Shown: positions 1 to 5,547 of the stretch, piece by piece
How the letters are laid out: each line of letters begins with the position of its first letter
Position numbering within the stretch: position 1 is the first letter of the stretch
Source of the DNA: JAAYDS01 sp039680625
GTDB taxonomy: Bacteria > Chloroflexota > Anaerolineae > UBA1429
Length of the DNA stretch: 8,978 bases
NCBI GenBank assembly: GCA_039680625.1
Contig: JBDKSN010000211.1
Coordinates: forward strand, 1 to 8,978
Direction: 5' to 3'
Notes under the pieces: model-generated
The model's input: only the letters and a program-made list of their open reading frames with translations
The model's database searches: none
What the model was told of the DNA's origin: nothing
Made by a program: the position numbers and the translations under genes

Positions 1-35
1 GCCCGCCAGCTGCTGGCCAATGCCTGCGTGCTCAC
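1..35 (-). CDS. Start of a probable ABC-2 type permease (partial, cut by window edge)
   Basis: A GTG codon at 35-33 overlaps the TGA stop of the upstream ABC ATPase as GTGA, a typical four-base overlap of translationally coupled genes. The frame is open to the window edge and reads about eleven residues (M-S-T-Q-A-L-A-S-S-W-R). ATPases of this type (COG4586-like) are normally followed by one or two six-helix permeases (COG4587, COG3694), so a permease is the expected product. Only the overlap and the short open frame are seen. The identity is inferred from context, and an ATG at 37-35 in another frame meets TGA at once, so it is not an alternative. Confidence 0.4.
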   Translation of the reverse strand, partial: MSTQALASSWR

Positions 36-1021
36 ATCCCTGCCCTCTGATAGACCTGGGCAATGACCTCTTCGATGGGCGGGTTGTCGATATACAGGTC
101 GCGCACGCTGTAGGCCGTCGTGATGTGCTGGATGAGGTCCGGCGCAGAGACGCGCTCGGGGTCGAACTCGATCGTCACCTGCGGGCCATTGCGGCCGATC
201 ACACGTGCCTCATCGGTCTCGATCCAGTCGCTCTCTGCACGCAGCACCACCACCAATCGGCGTAAGTGCGTCACTTGGGCACGCAGGTCGGCCACGGTGC
301 CGTCGAGCAGGATGTGCCCTTTATGGATGAGCAGGATGCGCCGACAGAGGGCTTCGACGTCATCCATGTCATGCGTGGTTAGCAACACGGTGATGCCGCG
401 CTCTTTGTTGAGGCGTTGGATGAACTGCCGCACGGCCAGTTTGGAGACTGCGTCTAGCCCGATGGTAGGCTCATCAAGATAGAGCAGGCTGGGGCTATGC
501 AAGAGCGCCGCCGCCAGATCACAGCGCATACGCTGCCCCAGGCTAAGCTGACGCACGGGCGTATCCATCAAGTCGGAGAGGCTCAGCAGCGTGACCATCT
601 CGTCTTTGTTCTGCCGATAGGTCGCAGGCGGAATGCGATAGATCTCGCGAAGCAGCTCGAAAGACTCGATCACCGGCAGATCCCACCACAGCTGGGTGCG
701 CTGCCCAAAGACGACACCGATATGCGCTACATGCGCTACGCGCTGTTTCCAGGGGATGCGGCCCATCACCTCACACGTGCCGCTGTCAGGCACGAGGATG
801 CCAGCCAGCACTTTGACCGTGGTCGACTTGCCCGCGCCATTAGGGCCGATGTAGCCCACCAGCTCGCCCGGCTCGATGGTGAAGGAGATGTGGTCGAGGG
901 CGGCTACGTCGCGGTAGCGGCGGTGGACGAGCCCCCTGACGGCGCCCCAGGCACCCGGGTCGCGTTCGGCGACGCGGAATGTCTTGCAGAGATCCTCGAC
1001 GATGATCTGCGGCATGCTCAT
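32..1021 (-). CDS. ABC-2 type exporter ATP-binding protein (COG4586-like)
   Basis: A 329-residue cytosolic ATPase that would power a membrane exporter. All nucleotide-binding elements are intact: Walker A GPNGAGKST (59-67, Lys65), Q-loop with VFGQRTQLWWDLP (104-116), signature LSLGQRMR (159-166), Walker B LLYLDEPT (179-186) and switch His217 in TTHDMDD. The extended N-terminus before the core (around GAWGAVRGLVHRRYR) and the QRTQLWWDLP Q-loop are typical of the COG4586 group, which includes exporters of viologens and other poorly defined substrates and pairs with COG4587/COG3694 permeases. After the core there is an accessory domain of about 90 residues (245-329). The start is the first of two close ATGs (M1 and M3); neither has a strong ribosome site. 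It has its own promoter upstream and its stop overlaps the next gene, so ATPase and permease are probably co-expressed. The substrate cannot be read from the sequence. Confidence 0.93.
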   Translation of the reverse strand: MSMPQIIVEDLCKTFRVAERDPGAWGAVRGLVHRRYRDVAALDHISFTIEPGELVGYIGPNGAGKSTTVKVLAGILVPDSGTCEVMGRIPWKQRVAHVAHIGVVFGQRTQLWWDLPVIESFELLREIYRIPPATYRQNKDEMVTLLSLSDLMDTPVRQLSLGQRMRCDLAAALLHSPSLLYLDEPTIGLDAVSKLAVRQFIQRLNKERGITVLLTTHDMDDVEALCRRILLIHKGHILLDGTVADLRAQVTHLRRLVVVLRAESDWIETDEARVIGRNGPQVTIEFDPERVSAPDLIQHITTAYSVRDLYIDNPPIEEVIAQVYQRAGM

Positions 1022-1052
1022 CTCAGTGTGGGGGAATGGCTAGAGCCGCGTG

Positions 1053-1081
1053 ATTATAGGAGGCTGCCACAAGGGTGCAAA
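1053..1081 (-). promoter_or_regulatory. Sigma-70-like promoter of the ABC exporter gene
   Basis: On the minus strand TTTGCA (1081-1076) is followed after 17 bases by a perfect TATAAT (1058-1053). The expected start point is near 1046, giving a leader of about 25 bases before the ATG at 1021. The element lies between the hairpin behind the nitroreductase gene and the ABC gene, so the exporter is probably an independent transcription unit. Confidence 0.6.
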
Positions 1082-1116
1082 CGTAGCTCCCCGGGCTCGA
1101 TGACTGTGTCTGCAAA

Positions 1117-1152
1117 GGGAGCAGAGGCCCGCGCGCCGCAGACCTCTGCCCC
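1117..1152 (-). terminator. Terminator-like hairpin after the nitroreductase gene
   Basis: GCAGAGG (1121-1127) pairs with CCTCTGC (1143-1149). The stem continues with GGG/CCC after one bulged base, and the loop is a GC-rich 15 bases. Read on the minus strand, the stem is followed by a short TTT. It starts about 30 bases after the nitroreductase stop and upstream of the ABC promoter, the right place to separate the two units. The T-tract is short, so intrinsic termination may be weak. Confidence 0.45.
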
Positions 1153-1182
1153 GTTCACCTGGCAGCGATTCGGCTCGGGTGG

Positions 1183-1710
1183 CTACCACCGCTCCCAGTG
1201 AGCGCGCTCGTCAAAGGGTTTGCGGCCATGGTCGACGAGGGGTTCGGCAGGCACGCCGACCGGTAGCAGCACACGCACTTGCTTCTGGCTGGGCACGTGC
1301 AACAGCTCGCCGACGACCTGCGCGTTGTTGTTCTGGCGGAGCACGCCGTCGAACCAGACAGAGGCGTAGCCCAGGGCGGTGATGGCCAACAGCATGTTCT
1401 CGACGGCAGCCGAGTAATCCTCGACGCCAAAGAACTCGAGACCGTCAGGAATCTCGCTTGGCGCATCCATCACCGCGGCGATCAGCGCCGGGCAAGTGGC
1501 CAGGGCTGGCGAGTCGGGGTCGATCGTGGCGATGCGGCGGAGCGTCTCGCGCGCCGTGACGATCACAAAGCTGGTGGTCTGGCAGTTGTTGCCCGATGGC
1601 GCCGCAATGCCAGCCTTGACGATCTCGATGAGATCCTCCCGAGGCACCGGCGTCGTCATATAAGGCCCGCGGTAGCTATGACGGGCGTAGATTGCCTGTA
1701 GACAGTCCAT
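1183..1710 (-). CDS. Nitroreductase-family FMN-dependent oxidoreductase
   Basis: A 175-residue cytosolic flavoprotein of the nitroreductase family, whose members use NAD(P)H to reduce nitro groups, quinones or other acceptors and usually work as FMN-binding dimers. Family marks in order: an N-terminal RHSYR (10-14, the R-R-S-x-R FMN-phosphate motif), APSGNNCQ (37-44, the P-S-x-x-N-x-Q motif), the helix EDYSAAVENMLLAITALGY (97-115) that lines the flavin, LLPVGVPAEP (148-157) and a C-terminal KPFDERAHWE (164-173). At 175 residues it is a compact member. The ATG at 1710 is preceded by a very strong AGGAGG. It is the second gene of a two-gene unit with the NIPSNAP gene, eight bases apart. The physiological substrate is unknown; no partner enzyme nearby defines a pathway. 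Confidence 0.9.
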   Translation of the reverse strand: MDCLQAIYARHSYRGPYMTTPVPREDLIEIVKAGIAAPSGNNCQTTSFVIVTARETLRRIATIDPDSPALATCPALIAAVMDAPSEIPDGLEFFGVEDYSAAVENMLLAITALGYASVWFDGVLRQNNNAQVVGELLHVPSQKQVRVLLPVGVPAEPLVDHGRKPFDERAHWERW

Positions 1711-1721
1711 CCTCCCTCCTA
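1711..1721 (-). promoter_or_regulatory. Strong ribosome binding site fused with the preceding stop codon
   Basis: Minus-strand TAGGAGGGAGG lies directly before the nitroreductase ATG. The TAG stop of the NIPSNAP gene (1721-1719) is itself part of the AGGAGG Shine-Dalgarno sequence, so ribosomes ending the first gene are released on the initiation site of the second. This supports co-translation of the pair. Confidence 0.75.
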
Positions 1722-2033
1722 GCGGATGATCGAGCGCGCGCTGGGCACAATGCGCTTGATGGTGATCTGTTGCACCGTGTCGCCCAGCATCGGCTTGATC
1801 TCGTTGAGCCAGCCCTCGGACTCGTAGCAGGCGGCATAGAGCTTGACGCGCTCTTCCTCGCTCTCAAAACGGCGCATCCAATAGTACAGGCTGGGGTCTT
1901 CCTCATCGACCCAAGAGCCGACGACGATCATCCCCTTGCTGACCTGGAAGGGGATCACGACCGTATCCATCAACTCGGCGAACGCGGCGCGTTTGGCGGG
2001 GTCCATCTTGTATTGGCGAAACTCAAAGAACAT
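1719..2033 (-). CDS. NIPSNAP family protein
   Basis: A 104-residue small protein of the NIPSNAP group, members of the dimeric alpha-beta barrel (ferredoxin-like) superfamily; bacterial members have no settled function. It begins MFFEFRQYKM, has the central strand-helix pattern, and carries the hallmark LYYWMRRFESEEER (49-62) followed by a short helix and FV-type C-terminal strand (QQITIKRIV). An earlier in-frame ATG at 2072 would add 13 residues, but the ATG at 2033 has AAGGAG seven bases upstream and matches the family N-terminus, so it is chosen. It leads a two-gene unit with the nitroreductase, whose ribosome site contains this gene's stop codon. The pairing suggests a shared role with a redox or aromatic substrate, but that is inference. 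Confidence 0.85.
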   Translation of the reverse strand: MFFEFRQYKMDPAKRAAFAELMDTVVIPFQVSKGMIVVGSWVDEEDPSLYYWMRRFESEEERVKLYAACYESEGWLNEIKPMLGDTVQQITIKRIVPSARSIIR

Positions 2034-2040
2034 GCGGGCT

Positions 2041-2046
2041 CTCCTT
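2041..2046 (-). promoter_or_regulatory. Ribosome binding site that fixes the NIPSNAP start
   Basis: AAGGAG on the minus strand with a seven-base spacer to the ATG at 2033. The alternative ATG at 2072 has no comparable site (upstream bases read GGCGAGAGGTGACTT around it), so the shorter protein is preferred. Confidence 0.65.
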
Positions 2047-2082
2047 CCACGATACAGATTTAGCCAAGTCACCTCTCGCCCG

Positions 2083-2112
2083 ATTATCGACGCAAGTGAG
2101 GGGTGCCGTCAA
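2083..2112 (-). promoter_or_regulatory. Candidate promoter of the NIPSNAP-nitroreductase unit
   Basis: TTGACG (2112-2107) and GATAAT (2088-2083) on the minus strand, 18 bases apart, each one base from consensus. The expected start point is near 2076, giving a leader of about 40 bases. The -35 lies only a few bases past the dehydrogenase stop (2119). No clear terminator hairpin follows the dehydrogenase, so read-through from it is also possible. Confidence 0.5.
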
Positions 2113-2118
2113 ACACGG

Positions 2119-3108
2119 CTAGGCCTCTGGTTGCGAATAGCGCGGGCCATAGGCCAGGCGCTTGTCGACGACGTTGAGCAACGGTTCTCCGGCGAGATAG
2201 CGGCGGAGATTCTCTAGGAAGAGGGCAAAGGCACGCTCTTCATAGTGTGGTGTCGAGCCGGAATAGTGTGGCGAGAGGATCACGTTCGGCAGGTCCCATA
2301 GGGGCGAATCCGCAGGCAACGGCTCGGGCGTGGTCACGTCGAGGCCAGCGCCCGCGAGGCGGCCGCTGCGGAGCGCATCGATTAGCGCATCTTGGTCGAT
2401 GATCGCGCCGCGCCCGATGTTCAAGATGTACGCCGTCGGCTTCATGGCGGCCAGTTCGCGCTGCCCGATGAGATGCCGTGTCTCGGCGGTGAGCGGCGCG
2501 GTGATTACCACCCAATCGGCCTCCGGGAGCACGGAGAGCAACTGGTTTGGCCCTGCGATGCGCTCGACGCCCTCGGCGGGCACGCTCGGGTTGCGCCGCA
2601 CGCCGATGACGTGCACCTCGTGGGCGTGCAACAAACGCGCCGTGCGCCCCCCGATGGCCCCTAGGCCGATCACGACGGCAGTGCTTCCAGCGAGCTCGCG
2701 CACCGAGGAGGTATCGGGGCGCTGCCAGCGGTGCTCGGGCTGGCGACGGATCACCTCAGGCAGGCGACGGGCGAGCGCGAGCATCATCGCCAAGATGTGC
2801 TCGCTGATCGGGATCGCGTGAATGCCCGAGGCGTTAGTCAGAACAAAGTCGCGCTCGACGGCCACGGGGTCATCGAGCAGCCAGTCGGCGCCCGCGCCCC
2901 ACTGCTGCATCCAACGTAGATTCTTGCCTTGCGCGATCAAGGCGCGCGGCACGCGAGCAGCGGCGATCTCGATGTCGTCGAGGATAGCCTCGATCTCGGC
3001 ATCATCGACACTGACGACGAGGCGATAGTCGGGAGCGAGTTCGCGGACGCGAGCGAGGCGAGTCTCGTCGCGCTCATCGGCTGGCAAGCCCAGCAGAATG
3101 GTCTTCAT
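2119..3108 (-). CDS. D-2-hydroxyacid dehydrogenase, NAD-dependent
   Basis: A 329-residue cytosolic enzyme of the D-isomer-specific 2-hydroxyacid dehydrogenase family, which interconverts 2-oxoacids and D-2-hydroxyacids with NAD(P)(H). The substrate-binding domain occupies about 1-98 and 290-329, with the Rossmann domain between them. Visible marks are the dinucleotide motif GLGAIG (148-153), Arg233 in NIGRGAIID, Glu262 in TPEPLP and His281 in SPHYSG, i.e. the complete Arg-Glu-His catalytic set. The glycine-rich loop is followed by VIGVRRNP with Arg171-Arg172 where NAD-specific members usually have an acidic residue, so NADP use is possible. The length is normal for the family. The ATG at 3108 has GGAGG seven bases upstream. 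It is transcribed away from the Fur-family regulator through a shared 172-base region, so metal-linked control is conceivable. The exact substrate (glyoxylate, hydroxypyruvate, lactate or other) is not determinable here. Confidence 0.93.
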   Translation of the reverse strand: MKTILLGLPADERDETRLARVRELAPDYRLVVSVDDAEIEAILDDIEIAAARVPRALIAQGKNLRWMQQWGAGADWLLDDPVAVERDFVLTNASGIHAIPISEHILAMMLALARRLPEVIRRQPEHRWQRPDTSSVRELAGSTAVVIGLGAIGGRTARLLHAHEVHVIGVRRNPSVPAEGVERIAGPNQLLSVLPEADWVVITAPLTAETRHLIGQRELAAMKPTAYILNIGRGAIIDQDALIDALRSGRLAGAGLDVTTPEPLPADSPLWDLPNVILSPHYSGSTPHYEERAFALFLENLRRYLAGEPLLNVVDKRLAYGPRYSQPEA

Positions 3109-3154
3109 GATCCGGCCTCCATACAGTCTCGTCTACAAGCGATAGAACAGACCT

Positions 3155-3184
3155 ATTCTGGCTGCGGTTCACACCGCCTGTCAA
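3155..3184 (-). promoter_or_regulatory. Candidate promoter of the hydroxyacid dehydrogenase gene
   Basis: A perfect TTGACA (3184-3179) on the minus strand is followed after 18 bases by CAGAAT (3160-3155), which matches four of six -10 positions. The start point would be near 3148, giving a leader of about 40 bases. One copy of the GTTsACACCGCC direct repeat lies in its spacer, so a bound protein there could block it. Confidence 0.45.
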
Positions 3185-3232
3185 GCACAGCCGAACTAGG
3201 CCGATGCCTTCAAAGGCCTAGTTGACACCGCC
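3167..3232 (+). repeat. Two-copy direct repeat GTTsACACCGCC in the divergent control region
   Basis: GTTCACACCGCC (3167-3178) and GTTGACACCGCC (3221-3232) match at 11 of 12 positions and start 54 bases apart, about five helical turns, so they face the same side of the DNA. The left copy lies in the spacer of the dehydrogenase promoter. The right copy contains the -35 TTGACA of the regulator promoter. They may be paired binding sites, or the similarity may partly reflect the shared -35 sequence. Confidence 0.45.
3194..3223. repeat. Perfect 9-bp inverted repeat between divergent promoters
   Basis: AACTAGGCC (3194-3202) and GGCCTAGTT (3215-3223) are exact reverse complements separated by 12 bases. 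A competing smaller hairpin, GCCTT/AAGGC, lies at 3206-3217. The right arm runs into the -35 TTGACA (3222-3227) of the plus-strand promoter and the left arm is 9 bases from the minus-strand -35. No gene reads into it from either side, so an operator is more likely than a terminator. Confidence 0.55.
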
Positions 3233-3249
3233 CTGAAAGAAAGTATTAT
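3222..3249 (+). promoter_or_regulatory. Strong sigma-70-like promoter of the fur-cbi operon
   Basis: A perfect TTGACA (3222-3227) and TATTAT (3244-3249), one base from TATAAT, are 16 bases apart. The expected start point is near 3256, leaving a leader of only about 25 bases before the ATG at 3281. That is far too short for a cobalamin riboswitch, so control must be at the DNA level. Confidence 0.75.
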
Positions 3250-3267
3250 TGCGTCTAATTGCAATAA
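3246..3267. promoter_or_regulatory. Probable Fur-family operator over the -10 and start point
   Basis: TTATTGC (3246-3252) and GCAATAA (3261-3267) form a perfect 7-bp inverted repeat with an 8-base spacer. It also contains two ATTGC units exactly ten bases apart (3248-3252 and 3258-3262) and an 8-bp palindrome ATTGCAAT (3258-3265). It covers the -10 hexamer, the predicted start point and the first bases of AAGGAG, so a bound repressor would block transcription. The AT-rich sequence stands out from the GC-rich surroundings. The TTGC...TTGCAA layout resembles the Nur box remembered from Streptomyces (TTGCAA-N5-TTGCAA) but is one base tighter. Binding by the adjacent Fur-family protein is inferred from position. 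Confidence 0.65.
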
Positions 3268-3280
3268 GGAGCGGCGAAGC

Positions 3281-3748
3281 ATGGCGTGTGAAACGTACTT
3301 TCGCTCGGCGCTCAAAGAGCGAGGGCTGCGCGTGACCAAGCAGCGCGAGCTGGTGTTGGCCGCGCTTCATGAGGCGACTCAGCCCGAGACCGCGGAGCAG
3401 ATCTATCGAGAAGTGTCGGCGCTGGATCCTGGTGTCGACCTATCGACGGTGTACCGGACGCTAGCGCTGTTACAAGAGCTGCGGCTGGTGTCGGGGGTCG
3501 AGAGCGCCGATGGCGAGGGCCGCTTTGAATTGGTTTCTCTCCATGGGCCTCATTTGCACCTGTTGTGTCAGAGCTGTGGCCGCCTGGAGGGGGTAGCGCC
3601 GAGCGAGGCGCGCGAGTTCGTCGACAAGATGCGCAGCACCTTTGGCTTTGAGGTGCAGGTCGAGCAGATGGTGGTCCCCGGGCTGTGCCAAGAGTGCCGC
3701 GCGCGAGGAGACGTGCCCCAGCCGCCGTGGGCCAGAGTTGCCGAATAG
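3281..3748 (+). CDS. Fur-family metal-responsive transcriptional regulator
   Basis: A 155-residue cytosolic dimeric repressor of the Fur superfamily. The N-terminal winged helix includes LRVTKQRELVLAALHEA (16-32) and the recognition helix LSTVYRTLALLQELRLV (54-70), both strongly conserved. The C-terminal dimerisation domain has HGPHLHLLCQSCG (88-100) and GLCQEC (134-139), giving two C-x2-C pairs (Cys96/99, Cys136/139) for the structural zinc. The usual His-x-Asp-His sensing patch reads His91-Leu-His93, so the Asp ligand of Fur and Zur is missing, which argues against a plain iron Fur. The ATG follows AAGGAG by nine bases. It is the first gene of an operon with a nickel/cobalt ECF importer, 21 bases before cbiM, with an operator-like palindrome at its own promoter. 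A nickel or cobalt sensor (Nur-like) is the best guess; Zur- or PerR-like behaviour is not excluded. Confidence 0.92.
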   Translation: MACETYFRSALKERGLRVTKQRELVLAALHEATQPETAEQIYREVSALDPGVDLSTVYRTLALLQELRLVSGVESADGEGRFELVSLHGPHLHLLCQSCGRLEGVAPSEAREFVDKMRSTFGFEVQVEQMVVPGLCQECRARGDVPQPPWARVAE

Positions 3749-3769
3749 TCGAGCAGCGAAAGGAGAAGG

Positions 3770-4417
3770 GTGCATATCCCTGATGGATTTCTCAATGTCG
3801 CGACGACTGCTGCGAGCTGGGCGGGCGCGGTGGGCGGTGTGGGCTACGGCGTCCATCGTGTCAAGCGCGAGCTGTCCGAGCGTCTGGTGCCGTTGATGGG
3901 CGTCACCGCAGCCTTTATCTTTGCAGCCCAGATGCTGAATTTCACCGTGGCGGGGGGCACTTCGGGCCATCTGTTGGGCGGTGCGCTAGCGATGCTCCTT
4001 CTTGGACCTTGGGCGGGATCCATCGTCATCACGGCAGTGCTGGTGGTGCAAGCGCTGGTCTTTCAAGATGGGGGCGTGTTAGCCCTGGGCGCGAATATCT
4101 TGAACATGGCGGTGGTCGGCGTCTGGGCGTCGTATGGCGTGTATCGCTTGCTCCAGCGGCTGCTGGGCGCCCGCGCGTGGGGGCGCACTACGGCGACCTT
4201 TGTAGCTGCCTGGTGCTCGGTGGTGCTGTCGTCGTTGGTGGCAGCAAGCGAGCTAGCCTTATCGGGCGTGTCGCCCTGGGCCCTCGTGGTACCAGCGATG
4301 GTCGGCGTGCATATGCTCATCGGCATCGGCGAGGGGCTCATCACCGTAGCGGTGGCCTCGTTTGTGCGCGGCGTTCGCCCCGACTTGCTCTCGCTTCGCG
4401 CCGAGACAGGCGCCTGA
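3770..4417 (+). CDS. cbiM: CbiM/NikM substrate-specific component of a Ni/Co ECF transporter
   Basis: A 215-residue polytopic membrane protein that binds Ni2+ or Co2+ on the outside and delivers it through the ECF module. It starts with the invariant MHIPDGF. In this family the N-terminal amine and His2 coordinate the metal together with a distal His, matched here by His67 in TSGHLLGG (64-71), so all key ligands are present. Hydrophobic helices fall roughly at 11-27, 39-60, 67-85, 87-105, 107-128, 140-162 and 168-197. The start is GTG at 3770, set by AGGAG four bases upstream and by the need for His at position 2; any other start would destroy the metal site. Length is typical for a stand-alone CbiM with no fused C-terminal domain, which fits the separate PDGLE gene that follows. 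Nickel and cobalt cannot be distinguished by sequence alone. Confidence 0.94.
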   Translation: MHIPDGFLNVATTAASWAGAVGGVGYGVHRVKRELSERLVPLMGVTAAFIFAAQMLNFTVAGGTSGHLLGGALAMLLLGPWAGSIVITAVLVVQALVFQDGGVLALGANILNMAVVGVWASYGVYRLLQRLLGARAWGRTTATFVAAWCSVVLSSLVAASELALSGVSPWALVVPAMVGVHMLIGIGEGLITVAVASFVRGVRPDLLSLRAETGA

Positions 4418-4434
4418 CCGCAGGAGGAAGCGGA

Positions 4435-4740
4435 ATGTCCAAACGTTGGTCGGTCGTCGGGCTGGTCTCAGCGGTACTTGTTGCGTCGCTCGCGCCACTG
4501 GCTTCGTCGTTCCCCGACGGCCTCGAACGGGTGGCCGAAGATCAGTCTTTCCTCGATCTGGCCCACGGGGCGCCTTTCGAGGCCATTCCCGACTATGTCT
4601 TCCCGGGCGTGCCGAACGAGGCGCTCGCTACGATCTTGGCTGGCATCGTGGGGGTGTTGATGGTGTTTGGTTTGACCTATGGCCTGGCCCATCTGCTCCA
4701 GCATCGCCGGGCCGACAAGACATTGCGCGAGGAGCGCTAG
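4435..4740 (+). CDS. PDGLE-domain small membrane protein (CbiN/NikN position)
   Basis: A 101-residue protein with two predicted membrane helices (about 6-24 and 63-86) and an exported loop of about 38 residues between them; the C-terminus is basic and cytosolic (HRRADKTLREER). The loop begins with SSFPDGLERVAE (24-35), the signature of the PDGLE domain, which occurs alone or fused to CbiM and is linked to nickel/cobalt uptake. It sits where CbiN or NikN is found in cbiMNQO/nikMNQO operons and is probably needed for metal loading by the CbiM protein. The ATG at 4435 has AGGAGG ten bases upstream and follows the cbiM stop by 17 bases. The frame is open far upstream across cbiM, but those extra residues are out-of-frame readings of cbiM and lack a ribosome site. 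Confidence 0.88.
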   Translation: MSKRWSVVGLVSAVLVASLAPLASSFPDGLERVAEDQSFLDLAHGAPFEAIPDYVFPGVPNEALATILAGIVGVLMVFGLTYGLAHLLQHRRADKTLREER

Positions 4741-4749
4741 GGTCGGCGC

Positions 4750-5535
4750 ATGCAGCAGATGCTCTTGGACCCCTACTACCCTACGGCCAGTGCGGTGCAC
4801 GAGCTTGAGCCCCGGCTCAAGCTCGTTTGTGTGCTGGCGTACATTGTCGCGGCGACAGCCCTGCCCACGGCCTACTGGCCAGGCTATATCGCCCTGGCTG
4901 CGCTGGCGGCTGTGGCCATCGTGGGGGCGCGAATGCCTTTAGGACTGGTCTTGGGGCGAACAGCGATCGCTTTGCCGTTCGTAGGGGTGGTCGCGCTATC
5001 GGTGCCGTTCACGCGGGGTGGCGCAGTGCTCTGGAGCGGCAGCCTGCTAGGCTTGCCTTTGGCCATCACCGCCGAGGGGCAAGGGCTGTTCTTGAGTATC
5101 TTGGCCAAGTCCTGGCTGTCTGTGCTGCTCGTAGGCGTGTTGGTAGCCACCACGCCGATGTCGCGTGTGCTCGGTGCCCTTCGCGCCCTGCGAGTACCTG
5201 CAGTCTTGGTGACGACCATCGCCCTCATGTACCGGTACCTCTTTGTGCTCGTCGCGGAGGCGGGTCGGTTGCACGTGGCCCGCGAGTCACGATCGGTGGG
5301 CAAGGGCGGTTCGGTCGGGTGGCGTGCTCGCGTACTGGGGGGCATGGTAGGATCGCTGTTCATCCGCAGTTACGAGCGTAGCGAGCGGGTATACGCGGCG
5401 ATGCTCTCTCGGGGGTTCGACGGAGAAGTGCAGTCCCTTGACGAGCAGCACTGGACCGCCCGTGACACGCTGCTACTCGCAGCATGGTTCGCCCTGCTCC
5501 TGCCAATCGTTCTGGTCGGTCGCATTCCTGTCTGA
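4750..5535 (+). CDS. cbiQ: CbiQ/EcfT transmembrane coupling protein of the ECF transporter
   Basis: A 261-residue membrane protein that couples the ATPase to the substrate component. The N-terminus (DPYYPTASAVHELEPRLKL, 7-25) matches the family pattern of a short cytosolic segment ending in D/E-P-R-x-K. Four to five hydrophobic segments follow (about 25-60, 68-88, 97-108, 115-134, 240-258). The cytosolic coupling helices lie between about 135 and 230 and contain the two Arg-containing signatures ARESRSVG (177-184) and AAMLSRGFDG (216-225) that dock into the ATPase grooves; TTIALMYRYLFVL (155-167) is also characteristic. The ATG comes nine bases after the preceding stop and has only a weak ribosome site; a stronger GAGGAG lies inside the end of the previous gene, so translation is probably coupled. 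Confidence 0.92.
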   Translation: MQQMLLDPYYPTASAVHELEPRLKLVCVLAYIVAATALPTAYWPGYIALAALAAVAIVGARMPLGLVLGRTAIALPFVGVVALSVPFTRGGAVLWSGSLLGLPLAITAEGQGLFLSILAKSWLSVLLVGVLVATTPMSRVLGALRALRVPAVLVTTIALMYRYLFVLVAEAGRLHVARESRSVGKGGSVGWRARVLGGMVGSLFIRSYERSERVYAAMLSRGFDGEVQSLDEQHWTARDTLLLAAWFALLLPIVLVGRIPV

Positions 5536-5547
5536 GGTTGAGCAGCC

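Noticed and set aside
497..1201. A 234-residue plus-strand frame opposite the ABC ATPase
   Set aside because: Shadow of a gene with full Walker A, signature, Walker B and His-switch motifs; no ribosome site or known motif in the shadow.
2034..2072. Longer NIPSNAP start at 2072
   Set aside because: It adds a basic non-family segment and lacks a good ribosome site; the ATG at 2033 has AAGGAG at seven bases.
3194..3223. The 9-bp palindrome as a transcription terminator
   Set aside because: No gene is transcribed into it from either side, and its right arm overlaps a -35 element; an operator fits better.
3109..3280. Cobalamin riboswitch before the cbi operon
   Set aside because: The predicted leader is about 25 bases and I see no B12-box-like sequence; the region is explained by promoters and palindromes.
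4009..4434. Upstream extension of the PDGLE gene into cbiM
   Set aside because: The extension is an out-of-frame reading of cbiM, while the ATG at 4435 has AGGAGG upstream and starts a plausible membrane helix.
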